Counted from the stretch's first letter, positions 47,366 through 60,000 are shown. The stretch: DNA of 60,000 nucleotides from Owenia fusiformis (GCA_903813345.2 CAIIXF020000007.1:18341564-18401563); one strand, 5' to 3'. The notes: a model not told the origin generated them from the letters alone. A program made the numbers and translations.

Positions 47366-47796
47366 TAGATCTGTAAATGTTGCATTTTTCAAATCAAGCC
47401 CACATTGACATTTGTGGGAGTGCTAAAGCCTAGTCTACATACCGTGATAAAGATAACCGAGTGGTAAAAAAATATCTTACCTTCTATGCTCTGAAATATC
47501 TATTGGCTATATTATTCTGCCTTTCACGTCACTTTACTGAATTAGCTGATATTATTTTGTGAAAATGGCGAATCCACGTAGAGACCTTGACCTTGTAGGG
47601 GAGCATGAGCAGATCAACTTTCCAACAAGAGTTCAAACTTTGATTTCTATTAAACAAGCGATAAAATAAAGGATTCAACTATAATAAAAGCACTACAATC
47701 CTTTGAATACATACAGTTATTACTATTGATATATATTGTCTGTTTAATAGAATAAAATTGTGACATATAAAAAATAATTTCTCCAAAACTTTAAAA
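47366..47796 (+). promoter_or_regulatory. Upstream region of the MIF4G gene
   Basis: About 430 bp between the MITE and the start codon; 5' UTR and promoter are expected here. No TATA box clearly placed. Confidence 0.35.
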
Positions 47797-50700
47797 ATGG
47801 CGGGCCGTGGAAGAGGTCGTGGTGCCCTTCTTTTGAAGGAATTAAGGCGACCTGGAGAGCCTGGAAAAGCTCAGGTACCCAATTTTACTTTCAGTTTTTA
47901 TAGAAATGTCATTTGTGTCACCTAACTTACATGGATATCTACATAGCATCACCTTATTTTTGTTTTTTCTAATTCGGTGGGTGATAATAGACTAGATCTA
48001 GATCTTGGGTAAAAAACTTTTTTTAGAACTAAGATCAGACGATATCGAGGACACAGCATTGTTCCGAATCCAATTGGTCTGAAACACACTCGGCCAAAAC
48101 TAAAATGGTCTGAATTCAAATGGTCTGAAACCTTATCCCTATAGTCCTGCATTGAGAGCATTCTTTTGCCTGTACGATTACAACTTGGGAGAATTATCTA
48201 CGCCCCTTACACTTAAGTACTTCAATTGATTCCTGGGTATTTTAGCATTCTTTTCGTGTAGTTGAATCCATAATTGTCTGGGTATATCGGCAGAACGGGA
48301 ACATTTTTCTTTTTCATCGAGAGATATTCCATCACTTTCCAAGATGGCGGTTGGATTTAAAAGGGGATTCACCGTTTGACTGACCCGGAAGTGGCCCGGA
48401 TAACCAATAAATGGAAGAATTTGATGGTTGAAATAAGTTAAATATTACACGCAAACATTGTGATTAAAAACGAAAATTTCTTTGTTCTGCCGATAAACCC
48501 AGACAATTGTGGATTCAACTACACGAAAAGAATGCTAAAATACTAAGGAATCTATTGAAATAGGTATCTTAAGTGTAAGAAGCGTAGAAAATTCTCCCAT
48601 ATTGTAATCGTACAGGCAAAAGAATAAGACGTTCGCAGGACTATAGTCCTGGTACGGGATAACTGAAACCCATTCGTTCAAATACAGATGGTCGGAATCA
48701 ACATTGGTCCACAGGTTCTTGTCTGGAGGGTCGGGCAAGCCTTCCGATGAGTGTGTACTTCTTATTAAGAGTATAAGGGAGGTCGTTTTTGATGCTTCCT
48801 GAAATTTGTAGAAAATGATTGTTAGATATATATCCAGTATAAACATAAGGAATCCTTTCAATAAATGCTGTGAATATTAGGTGCATCATGGGAAGGGACT
48901 GCTGTGAAATAATGAACGCAAGTGATATCTATCTAAAAATATATGTTGTTATTGCGCATGCGTTCATATAATATGAACTAATCAAATTGCTGGATTGAAC
49001 GCACCTGCGCATAGAACACGGGAAAGTCGCCATTTTTCAACTTTCAGTTTCGAAACGATAATTTCATGCATCTTTTTGCATATAGCAGTCGTTATAGGCT
49101 GTCCTTCGTTAAAAATAATATACGGGAATGAACCTAAGGAAACAAAGAACTCTAGGAACTACCAATTTTTAACAGTGGACGTGTCTTGAGGAAGAAATCG
49201 ATTCTGGAGCTAATAATTTGGATGTGAAAATTGCTGGTTCTTGCATTTTAATCACTTCTTTACATATTTTTCAGATTTCTCAGCAACTAGTGCACCCTTG
49301 GTATACGCAGCTAACGAAAATTGACCGGTACGGGCCGGTCAAAAGCTGGACCGGTACGGGTTAACGGTTTTATTTGAATTTAAAACAGCCATAACTTGCT
49401 CAATATTGACTTCCTCGTGTCCAATTTGAAATATATGATGCCTCCCGATGCTTTTAAGTACCCCAATTTTTTACAGATTTTTAAACGGACCAAAACTCTC
49501 TAAATGCGCATTTATGCTCTTTTCTCTCGAGAACGACTGTCTCATTTTCACGATAACTTTTATTTAGTACTTCTAACATATAAGATCTATTTTTCCCCAT
49601 CAAGGTATGATGTAAATGACATGCTATTTACATCTTGTGAGTTTGAATGACGCGCATTTGATTTTATAAAAAATGCCAAACATTGTGACAAAGAATTTCA
49701 TCCTGCTTGCAGCGAGAAGACGGACCGGTTCGGGGCAATCTGCTTGCAGCGAGAAGACGGACCGGTTCGGGGCAATAGCTGATGAAATTCTTTGTCACAA
49801 AGTTTGGCATTTTTTATAAAATCAAACGCGCGTCATTGAAACTCACAAGATGTAAATAACATGTCATTTACATCATACCTTGATGGGGAAAAATAGATCT
49901 TATATGTTAGAAGTACTAAATAAAAGTTATCGTGGAAATGAGACAGTCGTTCTCGAGAGAAAAGAGCATAAATGCGCATCTAGAGAGTTTTGGTCCGTTT
50001 AAAAATCTGTAAAAAATTGGGGTACTTAAAAGCATCAGGAGGCATCATATACATGTATTTCAAATTAGACACGAGGAAGTCAATATTGAGCAGGTTATGG
50101 CTATTTTAAATTCAAATAAAACCGTTAACCCGTACCGGTCCAGCTTTTGACCCGTACTGGTCAATTTTCGTTAGCTGCGTATACCAAGGGTGTAGTGGAT
50201 GGATTGCTACCATTTTGGGTAACTTTGCTCTGTAGTGTTGTTTGAATCAGCATGGCGATTATTGAAAGGATTCCTTATGATGAGTCGGGATAATCTGTGC
50301 AAGGATCGATTTTACTAAGTTTGGTTTTTTCGTGCATGCGCATAGATGGAAGTACTCCATTCCCAGAATTCAAATTGCTTTTCTGTGACAGATTTTGTTT
50401 AAGCATGTACACCAAATGTCTACAAGTTCTGGGCGAGTTGATAATCTGACATTACACTTCTGTTGGGTATATACTTTTATACACTAGGGACTGCCATTAA
50501 ATAATGAACGTAAGTGACATCTATGATCTCAAATTAAATGTTCTTAAAGTTATTGATTGTGCATGAACCAATCAAATCGATAGATAAATGTGCATGCACT
50601 GCACAATAAACAACAAAAAATAGAACCTCGCGCAGATTGACCCTATTTTTACGTGTGTTATTTTAAGTATTATTTAACTCAAAAAGTGATAGAGCAATTT

Positions 50701-53700
50701 TGTTCATATGTGATAAGTGAATACTCATTTGATTGTCACACATTCCATATGACAAATTATTTTCTTCCCTCTTTTGATCAACAACTACACTGTTCCACAA
50801 CTAGTTACTTTGATAGAACGTCAATGTAACAAAATGTATGAACTTCCTGGTTACAAGTTTTTTGTTTTTTGTGAACTAAAACTAAAGGTGTCAGCCTTAC
50901 AACAATCTGTAAGTTTTGGACTAAAATAACATGTACCCTCATCCATATATACTGCATTTGATGTAACTTTAAAAATAGTACTTAATTCATAATATTTGAT
51001 CATCTTATGACCCGAGGTCACCCCAAAGGAATGACTAACTAACGAGCATAGTGTAACAAGCAAAATACAGACATGAATTGTAACTTTCAGCCTACTCCAA
51101 CATCAGATTTCACAGAACAGGAGAAACCATGTGAAGACCTTGATGATTTGCTTAGCAAGATGAGACTGGATGATGAAAGCTATATAAAATCTGTTATTGA
51201 TACTGCTAAACTACTGGCAACCTCAGATGAGAACATTGAGCAAATGAGTAAAGTAAGTCATCTTTGTCCTTCTGCCATATTATAATTAAAAACATTGGTA
51301 TATAACAAGAGAGATGACCATTTTAACAATAGGTTTACAGGGAAAGATAATCATAATCCATGCCAGTTAAACACAATTTAAGATTTATGTAACTCTTATT
51401 TCTAGCTTTTTATGTCCCCACCACATAGTGTGGGGCCATATTGTCGTCCTAGGCGCGTCCGTCCGTCCGTCTGTCTGTCTGTCTGGTTGTCTGTCTGTCC
51501 GTCCGTACGTCCGGCAGTTTTCTCTAAAACCGCTACAGGTATCACCTTCTAATTTTCAGGAATAACTTATGAGTGCCTATAGATGTGGATGAAAAAAATT
51601 TAACTCGAAACCTACTTCCTGTCGGCCATTTTGAAGTCAAATGCTAAAATCCTTGTCTGCAAACTTTAAGAAAAACTGCTTCACAGTTGCTTTTAAAACT
51701 TTAACATCTTGTTCAGCTCACTTCATTCTAGATCTGATTAGGTTTTGGACCTGCTAGCTCAGTCATGTCAGCCATTTTGAATGTCTTAAGAAAAGTTAGC
51801 GCGCGATAATACTTTGTATCATATTGAATGGTGTTTTTGAGTTTTCATACTTTAACTATTTAGTAGCTTTATAAATAATTTCAGATGTACTTTGCTGTAA
51901 AAGCCTACTTTATTGTTAACAGTAGCTATATGTGATAATTTTGTAAAAAGAAATCAGCAAAAACTCATAAGGACTTTTTTATTGTCGGCCATTTTGGATT
52001 TTTCGGTCCTAAAATCTTGTCTGTGAAGTCTTGTCTGCGCGTTTTCAGGTGAACCGTTTGGTGGATCAATTTCAAATTTTCAGGGATGATTCTTAGTATA
52101 AAAATCTAGATCTCATTAGTTTTTTGGCATTCTCGGTAAATGTCAAGGCGGCCATTTTGGATTTTCCGTCCTAAAATCTTGTCTGTAAAGTCTTGTCTAC
52201 TCGTTTTCAGGTGAACTGTTTGGTAGATCAATTTCAAATTTTCAGGAATGATTCTTAGTATGAAAATCTAGAACTGATTAGTTTTTTTGCATTCTGGGTA
52301 AATGTCAAGGCAGCCATTTTGGATTTTCCGTCTTAAAATCTTGCCTGTAAAGTCTTGTCTACGCGTTTTTAGGTGAACAGTTTGATAGATCAATTTCAAA
52401 TTTTCAGGGATGATTCTTTGTATGAAAATCTACATCTGATTACTTTTTTTGCATTCTGCGTAAATGTTAAGGCAGCCATTTTGGATTTTCTGTCCTAAAA
52501 TCTTGTCTGTAAAGTCTTGTCTACCCGTTTTCAGGTAAACCGTTTGGTAGATCAATTTCATATTTTCAGGGATGATTCTTAGTATGAAAATCTACAAACA
52601 GATTAGTTTTTTGACATTCTTGGTAAATGTCAAGGCAGCCATTTTGGATTTTCCATCCTGAAATCTTGTCTGTAAAGTCTTGTTTACATGTTTTCTGGTT
52701 AACTGTGTGACGGATCAATTTCAAATTTTCAGGGGTGGTTCTTACTATGAAAATCTAGAACTGACTAAATTTTTGGTATTCTGGGTAAATTTTAAGGTGG
52801 CCACTTTGGATTTTCCGTCCTCAAATTGTGTTGGTAAAGTCTTGTCTACTCATTTTCAGGATAACCATTTCATGGGATCACCACTTGGTGGGGACATTTT
52901 GTACACATTTGTGTTCTTGTTTTTAAATCTATTCTATGCAATGCAGTTTCATAATATACTTTACAACACTGCCGACTCTTAGTAGTAGAACAATAGATAG
53001 TTGTGTAGTTACTTTATTGACCCAATGAGGGCCTTGAATAAGCATGTGAACTCCAGTATCAATGATTGTGAATTTCTAATTTCTCACTCATTTTTTAAGA
53101 TATAAAGATATACTTAGTATATAAGACTTGTTTTTCGTTGATCTCAGACTCAAAGTTTTCTGTGAAACAATTTCATGATATTGATTGATCATGATGATAC
53201 AATGTGTGATTGTATTTATGAATATGATAAAAACAGTAAAGAATATTAACATGATTGTAGAACATATAACTGATATATTTTAGACCATACATGAGCATAC
53301 AACAGAGCACCCAATGTTTGGTATGCTAGGTGCAAGTATATCTCAGGGACTAGTCAAGACTGATTTTGGTCAGAAATACAGGGCAAATATGCTGAAACTT
53401 ATCCAGGCTGATTTCAAAAGTAAGTATTACTTACTAGGAACCAGATTTACATCTTCCAAGTAGTTAGTTATTCTACCTTACAAAATGTGTGGATATATAG
53501 AGAATGCCTCTGTCAATCTGGATAACTCAAATACCAATGGTCTGATTCTGTTTATGTTTCATAGACATTCACTTTGAGTTTTACATGTATTTCTGGTATT
53601 AGCTTATGGTATTGACCAGGCATCTGTCCATCCGACTGTCTGTCCAGACATCCATCCTTTCATCAACATTGGTGGTTCAAATATAAAACTGCTATTCTCA

Positions 53701-56686
53701 TTACTGTAGGTTGTATCTACTGTACATTCATTTTATGTCTAATGTTTAGGATTCAGTAATTGAATTGCATGAATTGAATTCAAGAGCAAAGAAGATGCCC
53801 CATTATGTATTGCATAACAGTCCTTAATAAATAACTCTTTTTGCTTTAGATAAAGGTAAATTGCGAAGTCAGTCAATAGTTCGATTCTCTGGTGGAGTGA
53901 GCTATTTGTGTTCAGTGTTTAACACACTCCGAAGTGCCACAGGGGAGCCTTTTAAACCTCTTGTCATCCCTGTCTTTGACTGCTTAGAGATGCTGCTATA
54001 TGAGACTGCTAAAGATGTAGAAATTACATTATGCTATACACAAGTGAGTAACCCATATCAGCTATGCCTTACTAAATTGTCCACTTTCACAGTAAAAATT
54101 GCTTCCTCTGTCATCACAATTCACAAGTACAAGAATTCTGTAAGCCAAAATGTAAAATTCTGCATTTTATCGCTGCATTTTTTCACAGCCTTTTTGTGTT
54201 TAAATAGTGTGAAAATAAAAATAAGACTGCCATATTTTTTTCAGCAAAATAATGATTTATTTGCATCTAAATCATGAAATCAATCAGCAGAAAATTCAAT
54301 ATTTTGCAAAACTAAAAATTCAGCATTTTTTCTGCTGCGGCACGGAAAAACAGAATTCTAGTACCCGTGACAATTCAAAAAAGTCAATCCAAATGATTGC
54401 AAATTTTGTATTTTATATGCTTCCTTTTCAAACAGTAATGCTAATTATCCCATCGAAAGAAGTTCGGAGGGATATAGGGAACGCCTCCGTCCGTCCGTAC
54501 GTACGTCCGTACGTCCGTCCGTCCGTCCGTCTGTCTGTCTGTCCGTCCGGGCAATAACTCAAATACCGTTGGCCCGATTTTGTTCATATTTTGTACACAT
54601 ATACCCTATGGGGGTAGAAGTTCTGCTCGAAAGCCGATTTTCAAAATGGCCACTCATTTCAAAATGGCGGCCATTTTAGTGATGATTTTACAGTAATTTA
54701 GGTGTAATATGTAAAACTGTAATAGCAATATGTTTTAAATGTAAAAAAATTATAAAGGACATTAATAATGCTACAAATGTAGATATTAAAGAAGCACATG
54801 GCAGCCATCTTGAAAAATGGCGGCCTTTACTCGTTATTTTACAATTTTTGCTATAACTCAAAAAATAGTGGAGCGATTTTGTTCATATTTGGTATGTGAA
54901 TACTATAAGCATTGCACACTGTCTAAAGACACTTTTGGTAGAAGGCGGCCATGTTGAAAAAAATTTTGAAAAATGGCCGCCATTTTAATGTATTTTACTA
55001 TAACTCGAAAAGTAGTGGAGCGATTTTGTTCATATTTGGTATGTGAATACTATAAGCATGGCACACTGTCCTATGACACTTTTGGTAGAAGGCGGCCATT
55101 TTGAAAAAAAATTTGAAAAATGGCCGCCATTTTAATGTATTTTACTATAACTCGAAAAGTAGTGGAGTGATTTTGTTCATATTTGGTATGTGAATACTAT
55201 AAGCATGGCACACTGTCTATTTCTAATGACACTTTTGGTAGACAGTGGCCATTTTGAAAAATGGCCGCCATTTTAACGTATTTTACTGTAACTCGAAAAG
55301 TAGTGGAGCGATTTTGTTCATATTTGATATGTGAATACTTTAAGCATGGCATATTGTCTAATAAAACTTTGGGGAGTAGTCGGCCATTTTGAAAAATGGC
55401 CACCATTTTTATGTGTGTTATTTTACAAGTACGTGTGCCATTTTTCAAAAAGTGGCTACTTAAAAGCACATTATTTCTTCTGATGACAACTTGGCTAGTG
55501 AGCAACCATTTTGAAAATGGTGGCCTTTCTGGTGTGTTGTTTTATGATATTTGCTATTCCTTTGTAAAAATGCCAGCCATTTCTGTTCGATGGGATTCGC
55601 TACGCTTTGGCGTTGCCGTTGTTCTGGTTAAATGTATTTTATTCGGAAATAAAGAAAACTTGGATATTTGCGATAAAATTTGTGTCATTTTCAAAACCTT
55701 AAATCTAAAAACAGTTCTAACCCACACACCTTTTTTTTCTTGATGAGGTGTCTGTTATATTCTGCATGATCCTAATTTTTAGCTACATGATCATATAAAT
55801 GACAGTCAAGCAATGAACTTCTGTGTAATCTTATGTTTTATGATTTAGCTGAAGAAAATGGGCTTCCTACTTGAAGAGTGTAATCCAGAGAGGATGCAAG
55901 CCTTACTTAATCTCATTAGAATCAAAATCATAGAGTCAAGGTTGGTTCCCTTTTCTATGTTAATATGCTTAATAAGTTCTCTGGTAAATTATACATGCTA
56001 AACACTTTGGTATTTGTAACATTCACTCATTTGTGATATGATAGTCACAGTCTTTCTTTGTGATCTGTTTCTGTCTTGTATTACTCATGTTCTGGGGACT
56101 TTATATCTCATAAACCCCACAATAGTAAAATGATAAGTTTTGCTTTCATTCAAGACAAACTTTAAAACAAGTCATGCTATCGAAGAGAACTATGCCCCAG
56201 AATACAATTATTATTTTCATGCACCAAACATTAAAAAGGGTCGCCTTCATGGCAGATTTTGAAGGTCAAAGGGTGAGGTCACAATACCTTTTATCTAACT
56301 CTCTCAAAATATTTTTCTACACATAAGGAAACATTTCTTTTAATTTTTTTGAATTCATTTAATTTAGTTTACTAGTTTGATATTTTGAGACATTTTATTT
56401 GGGTTTTCTCATTTTGATATAACATTTTCCTGCCATTCCATTAAAAGAAACTGATATACATAAATATACTTCTTTATTGCAACCATATTTGATCATCATA
56501 TAGTGCGCATTATTTTATATGACATATTTTTGTATTTTTAGTACTACTGAAAAAGCTAGGTGCCAATTGATGGAAATAGTAGAGTTAAGAGCCAATAGGT
56601 GGCAGGACATCCCAATTGAAGAAAGGAAAATTTACATAGATACTCTGGAGGAGATAAGCAACATGGAAAAGTGTGAACCACATTAG
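47797..56686 (+). CDS. MIF4G-domain protein of CTIF/MIF4GD type (6 exons)
   Basis: Exons: 47797-47874, 51091-51252, 53284-53419, 53850-54043, 55849-55940 and 56542-56686, continuous in phase, giving 268 residues. The N terminus is an RG-rich tag (MAGRGRGRG), then an acidic linker (CEDLDDLLSKMRLDDE), then one MIF4G HEAT-type domain from about residue 50 to 250. Family marks include TLRSATGEPFKPLV, similar to TMRSSTGEPF in vertebrate CTIF, LLEECNPERM, and MEIVELRANRW near the end. CTIF works with nuclear cap-binding complex in the first translation round, and MIF4GD/SLIP1 in histone mRNA translation; which one this serves cannot be told. It is much shorter than vertebrate CTIF and lacks its long N-terminal part. 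An AATAAA at 57293-57298 may end the 3' UTR. Confidence 0.88.
48136..48665. mobile_element. Foldback element in intron 1 of the MIF4G gene
   Basis: Arms 48136-48310 and 48480-48665 are inverted copies (GCATTCTTTTCGTGTAGTTGAATCC, TTTGCCTGTACGATTACAA). Ends TATCCC...GGGATA. No coding sequence; target duplication not determined. Confidence 0.7.
48890..48990 (+). repeat. Direct repeat pair, first copy
   Basis: GGGACTGC..TG.AATAATGAACG.AAGTGA returns at about 50,488-50,595 with moderate identity, on the far side of the 900-bp palindrome. Confidence 0.6.
49293..50192. mobile_element. 900-bp near-perfect palindromic element, target duplication TAGTG
   Basis: Ends CACCCTTGGTATACGCAG and its inverse, flanked by TAGTG at 49288-49292 and 50193-50197. 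Arms of about 420 bp are almost identical. Only the centre (about 49,715-49,785) is not palindromic and carries a tandem pair of a 37-bp unit (GCGAGAAGACGGACCGGTTC). No open frame of note. In intron 1 of the MIF4G gene. Confidence 0.9.
51410..52898. repeat. Element with (GTCC/GTCT)n tract and 162-bp tandem array in MIF4G intron 2
   Basis: Bounded by ATGTCCCCACCACATAGTG and CACTTGGTGGGGACAT, an imperfect terminal inversion. A GTCCGTCC/GTCTGTCT tract follows at about 51,457-51,515, then six units starting with GCCATTTTGGATTTT at 51989, 52151, 52313, 52475, 52638 and 52800. Non-coding. Confidence 0.85.
54455..55625 (+). repeat. Full-length-looking 'GCCATTTT' repeat element in MIF4G intron 4
   Basis: Starts near CGGAGGGATATAGGGAACGCC, followed by a GTCCGTCC/GTACGTCC tract, then 141-147 bp units (gag of AGTAGTGGAGCG at 54871, 55018, 55165, 55306), ending with GCCAGCCATTTCTGTTCGAT. 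Fragments lie in gene A intron 1 and in intron 5 of B-D. Short open frames in it are not genes. Confidence 0.85.
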
Positions 56687-59600
56687 TCTCTAGTCTATAT
56701 CATAGATGTCACTTATTTACAAATAAGCAGGCAGCGTGCTCAAACCATGAACGCCTTGTCTACTGATCATTCCTAGGCTGACATTGCTGCTCATGTGTGT
56801 AGATTACTAGATTCTGTTTGTTGATATTTTAGTATAGTGTTTTTTTTTATTTTAGTAGTGTGACAAACAACATACAGCATTATGTGGTCATTGCAAGGAA
56901 CACTGGATGAACAAGAACACTAAGAGGAATGTAATTGATGAACTTCATGTTGATATAAATAATGCCTCCATACTTCATAGTTCATACATAAATATACTTT
57001 AGTCCACCTGTCCATTCCCTCATCTGTCTGGGGGTAATTCAAATACTGAAATATGGATGATCTGATTTTGTTAATATTTGCATACCAAATTTTGATATTT
57101 TACATGCAAATACAATTTCCATTTTGACTATTTGGCAATACATTGTTGATAAATTGATAAATATATATATGTCTGTAGATATATATGTTGATGCATTTTA
57201 TCCAATGCAATGTTGTATATGTCAACTATCCATCCTTTATTTTAAATTTTAGTTCATTCAGGTTATGCTTAAATTATATTTTAATATGAAACAATAAATA
57301 TAATACACAAAAGATGGCGTTTTGTTTTAATTTAGGCATTTTTATATCAATCACTGGATGCTAGGCTCATTTTCTGAATTTTGGTCTAAAACTTGCAAGA
57401 TGATGTAACATACATGATAAAAACATTTTCTCTGCTATCTTAATACATTTTATCTCTTGATTTCTGCAATACTACATTACTTGAACATTTGGACAGATAT
57501 GGTGTTGATATCACCTATACTTCAGTTGCCTTAATTCAAATATTTTACCTTAAAAAATACTTGCTAAAAAAGAATTTTTTGTTATTGTGTAAATAGTTGT
57601 GTATGTTTGAATTCAGAATTAGAAAGGGAATTGCCATGCCAACAAAGTGTAATGCATCAATCTTATGTAATATTGAATGTTTAGTTAGTCACTTGTCAGG
57701 ATCCTTTTGGAAAATATTGATATCTACTCTCAGTCATTATTTTCTCATGATTGGTGTTAATGTTTCAGTAAACACCTATAGAGTGAACCAAAAAAGGTAA
57801 CCCAAACAAATGTAGTCAATCAGCGTGGGTTTAAAGGGTAACGCATATTGTTTAGCAAATTGATTGCTCGTTTTTGGTGTTGCCCACCATTTTATAAAAG
57901 GCACAATCCCGGAATAATACTTGAACTCGATGGTCACAATTTTATGGCCATTTTACAAAACATGCTTTTAATGAAAGCCTCGTTTCTGAAGACACACATC
58001 TTGTGTGATCTCTCATCTCCGTTCGAATCTCTTGTTTCAACTCTGATGCTTCTATGGTTGATAGTATAGACATTATGGAGTTAAAGCTTGCAACCTAAAC
58101 GTGACATTTGTTGGGTTACCTTTTTTGCCCCACCCTGTATATCTTGATCAACCCTATATCCTATCCCTCTTGTTATATAGCTATTAGGTAGGGCCTACCC
58201 AACTTTTTCTCAAACTTTGGAGATATAGAATGGAATATTTTGTGTTTGAATGTATGGTATAATTTGGTTACACTGTGTCTGATATTTATTACAAGTATTG
58301 TACAATGTACATCTACAAATATATGACGTAGAGCTAAACCTATTAAAGAGATATCAATCTTGATTCAATTGCCAGATATCTCACTTGATGTAATCATTGA
58401 ATGATCGAAAGCATGGCATCATAAATAATTTAGTTGTGGAATGTGATTCTTCCTAGTGTCTGTCCAGCCATCTCTAACAATGCATTGCCAAACTTGGTTC
58501 AACTTTTCCTGGGGGACAGGCTGTGTTACAGGAGAGATGTTTACTAGCTTGAATTTACTAAAAAAAGTTATAGAAGATAGTTCATGAAACAAAATTGAAA
58601 TAATATGAATGGAGATCTGGGCTAGTCTAGTATGAATTGGTTGGGATTCGATATGACTTCAACATTGTTTTAGTACATCAGTTTCAAATTCAGATGTATG
58701 TGCAATTTCATAATGTTACAAACCAACCTGATGATGAGACTTCGAATATTGTTATACACCCAATTTTGTGACTGACATGTAGCACCACTATATGTGTACA
58801 ATTGTTCCACTTTTGTAATTTCCAGTAACATTTTAACTTCTATATGGATATCTACATTGAACACATGAAGATTTATGCTGAGTTAGAGGAGATTTTTGCA
58901 ATATTTGTTAAATTGATACCATAGCAATGATTTAAAGACATGTAACCTGTGTCCTTTGTTATCTTTCGTGATATCGTCAGAGGTAATATCAGATTCACTC
59001 GACACTTTTACTTACACAGACATGTTGTATAATAAGTCTGAACAGATTATTGGTGATATTTGTTACCATGGCAAAGAATAGTGGTAACTTGTATAGAACT
59101 CTTGTAATGCACATTAATAACTTGAGAAGATGTAATGGTCATGATGGCTTGAAACTCAATAACTTATCCGGCTTAGTAAAGAAACAATATTTAAATAATC
59201 TGATTATACATTTATTTCATTTACAGCAAGCTTTATATGTGTAGAACATTGTCCCCAAGCTCGTGTTTCAGGATTAGCCTTACATTGCACTCTGAAAAGT
59301 GCTGAAAGAATGGACGTATTTATATCAGAGAATTTGAATCATGTAATTGATAACATTTTAACTCGCTTAGCATATGTCATATTTTGGGTTGGGATGACAC
59401 GCTCTAAAAGTGTAGTTAACCCATCGAACGATCTTTGGGATGGATATAGAGGAGCCGACCGTCCGTCAGCATTTTTCGTAAAAATTTGAACTTTTATAAC
59501 TGTGATATGCTGATGGCTTCGAGACGTAAAAGCTCTGCTGAAAAGCAGAGATGGTCTCTGGAATGTTTTTAAATAACTTAAATACCAGTATAGAATTTTT

Positions 59601-60000
59601 AAAACCAATTATTGAAAACATTCTGTAAAAACACATCCTTCATGTAATGGTCACTGATTGACAACAATTTAATGCGAAAATTATTTATGTATATTTTATA
59701 TCATTGTTTTTGTGAACAATTTTTGTTTTTTAGTGCAATTGTTTTTTGCTTCTTTCAACAAATTTTTGAGAATGAAATAAAAGCTCTCTCCGAACCTTGT
59801 TGAAACAAAATAGCATATGCAACATTTTCTTAGATCTCTCAATATTATAGTTATACAAATGAAAGTTTGATTCATAAATAGATTGAAATTAAAGAAAACC
59901 TTTTATTTCATTAACAAGATGTATATGTCACTTTGTTCCAATGAGGTTCGGATAGATGTTTCACTTCATTCCGAACATATGATACTGAGAACAAAAGTGT
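56687..60000. other. 3' region after the MIF4G gene, no further gene recognised
   Basis: Probable 3' UTR to about 57,300, then AT-rich DNA. Contains the TIR element at 57781-58135 and a fragment of the GTCC-type repeat start at about 59,420-59,475 (CCCATCGAACGATCTTTGGGATGG). Open frames are short and show no family resemblance. Confidence 0.5.
57781..58135. mobile_element. Mariner-type TIR element remnant
   Basis: Left AGAGTGAACCAAAAAAGGTAACCC; right inverse CAGGGTGGGGCAAAAAAGGTAACCC. TA lies beside each end. About 355 bp, non-coding as far as seen. Confidence 0.65.

Noticed and set aside
54044-54277. Extension of MIF4G exon 4 beyond 54043
   Set aside because: A GTGAGT donor and a matching phase-0 acceptor at 55849 give a MIF4G-consistent product; the extension is low-complexity.
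55197-55743. Open frames of about 100-115 codons in the GCCATTTT repeat
   Set aside because: They follow the tandem units and differ in frame between units; not protein-like.

Overview
The window looks like nuclear DNA of an invertebrate animal. It is AT-rich, genes are split by GT-AG introns, and transposon remains are dense. Secreted von Willebrand A (vWA) proteins joined to a chitin-binding-like cysteine domain, plus interspersed repeats carrying (GTCC)n tracts and 'GGCCGCCATTTT' tandem units, suggest a mollusc, perhaps a bivalve. That placement is an inference; the gene calls do not depend on it.

Layout. (1) 1-30.4 kb, plus strand: four consecutive genes for secreted cysteine-rich/vWA proteins, here called A, B, C and D. 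A (601-6151) is a diverged paralogue. B (7602-14212), C (16511-22253) and D (23965-30411) lie in three tandem duplication units of about 8 kb. All four encode a complete MIDAS metal site. B and C each carry an extra copy of exon 4 in inverted orientation. D has lost exon 4 through a short-microhomology deletion that keeps the frame, and a nested pair of transposons lies in the same intron. C is a mosaic: D-like up to the start of exon 3 and B-like from there on. (2) 32.2-34.8 kb, minus strand: the first five coding exons of dymeclin (DYM), a Golgi/ER trafficking protein. Later exons were not recognised in the window, so the vWA cluster may lie inside a large dymeclin intron on the opposite strand. 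(3) 35-47.5 kb: a gene-poor zone of transposons and inverted repeats. It includes a 1.9-kb element with an array of seven 18-bp palindromes, and a palindrome of about 2.4 kb that contains further insertions. (4) 47.8-56.7 kb, plus strand: a six-exon gene for a 268-residue MIF4G-domain protein of the CTIF/MIF4GD type. Its introns hold a 900-bp near-perfect palindrome, a 162-bp tandem array and a 'GCCATTTT' repeat element. (5) 56.7-60 kb: 3' UTR, a TIR element and repeat fragments; no gene recognised.

The three gene groups have no evident functional link. A-D would act outside the cell (matrix, shell or body fluid), dymeclin at the Golgi, and the MIF4G protein in mRNA translation or turnover. 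Exon structures were built by hand from splice sites, phase continuity and agreement between paralogues, so single exon borders, especially in gene A, may be off.
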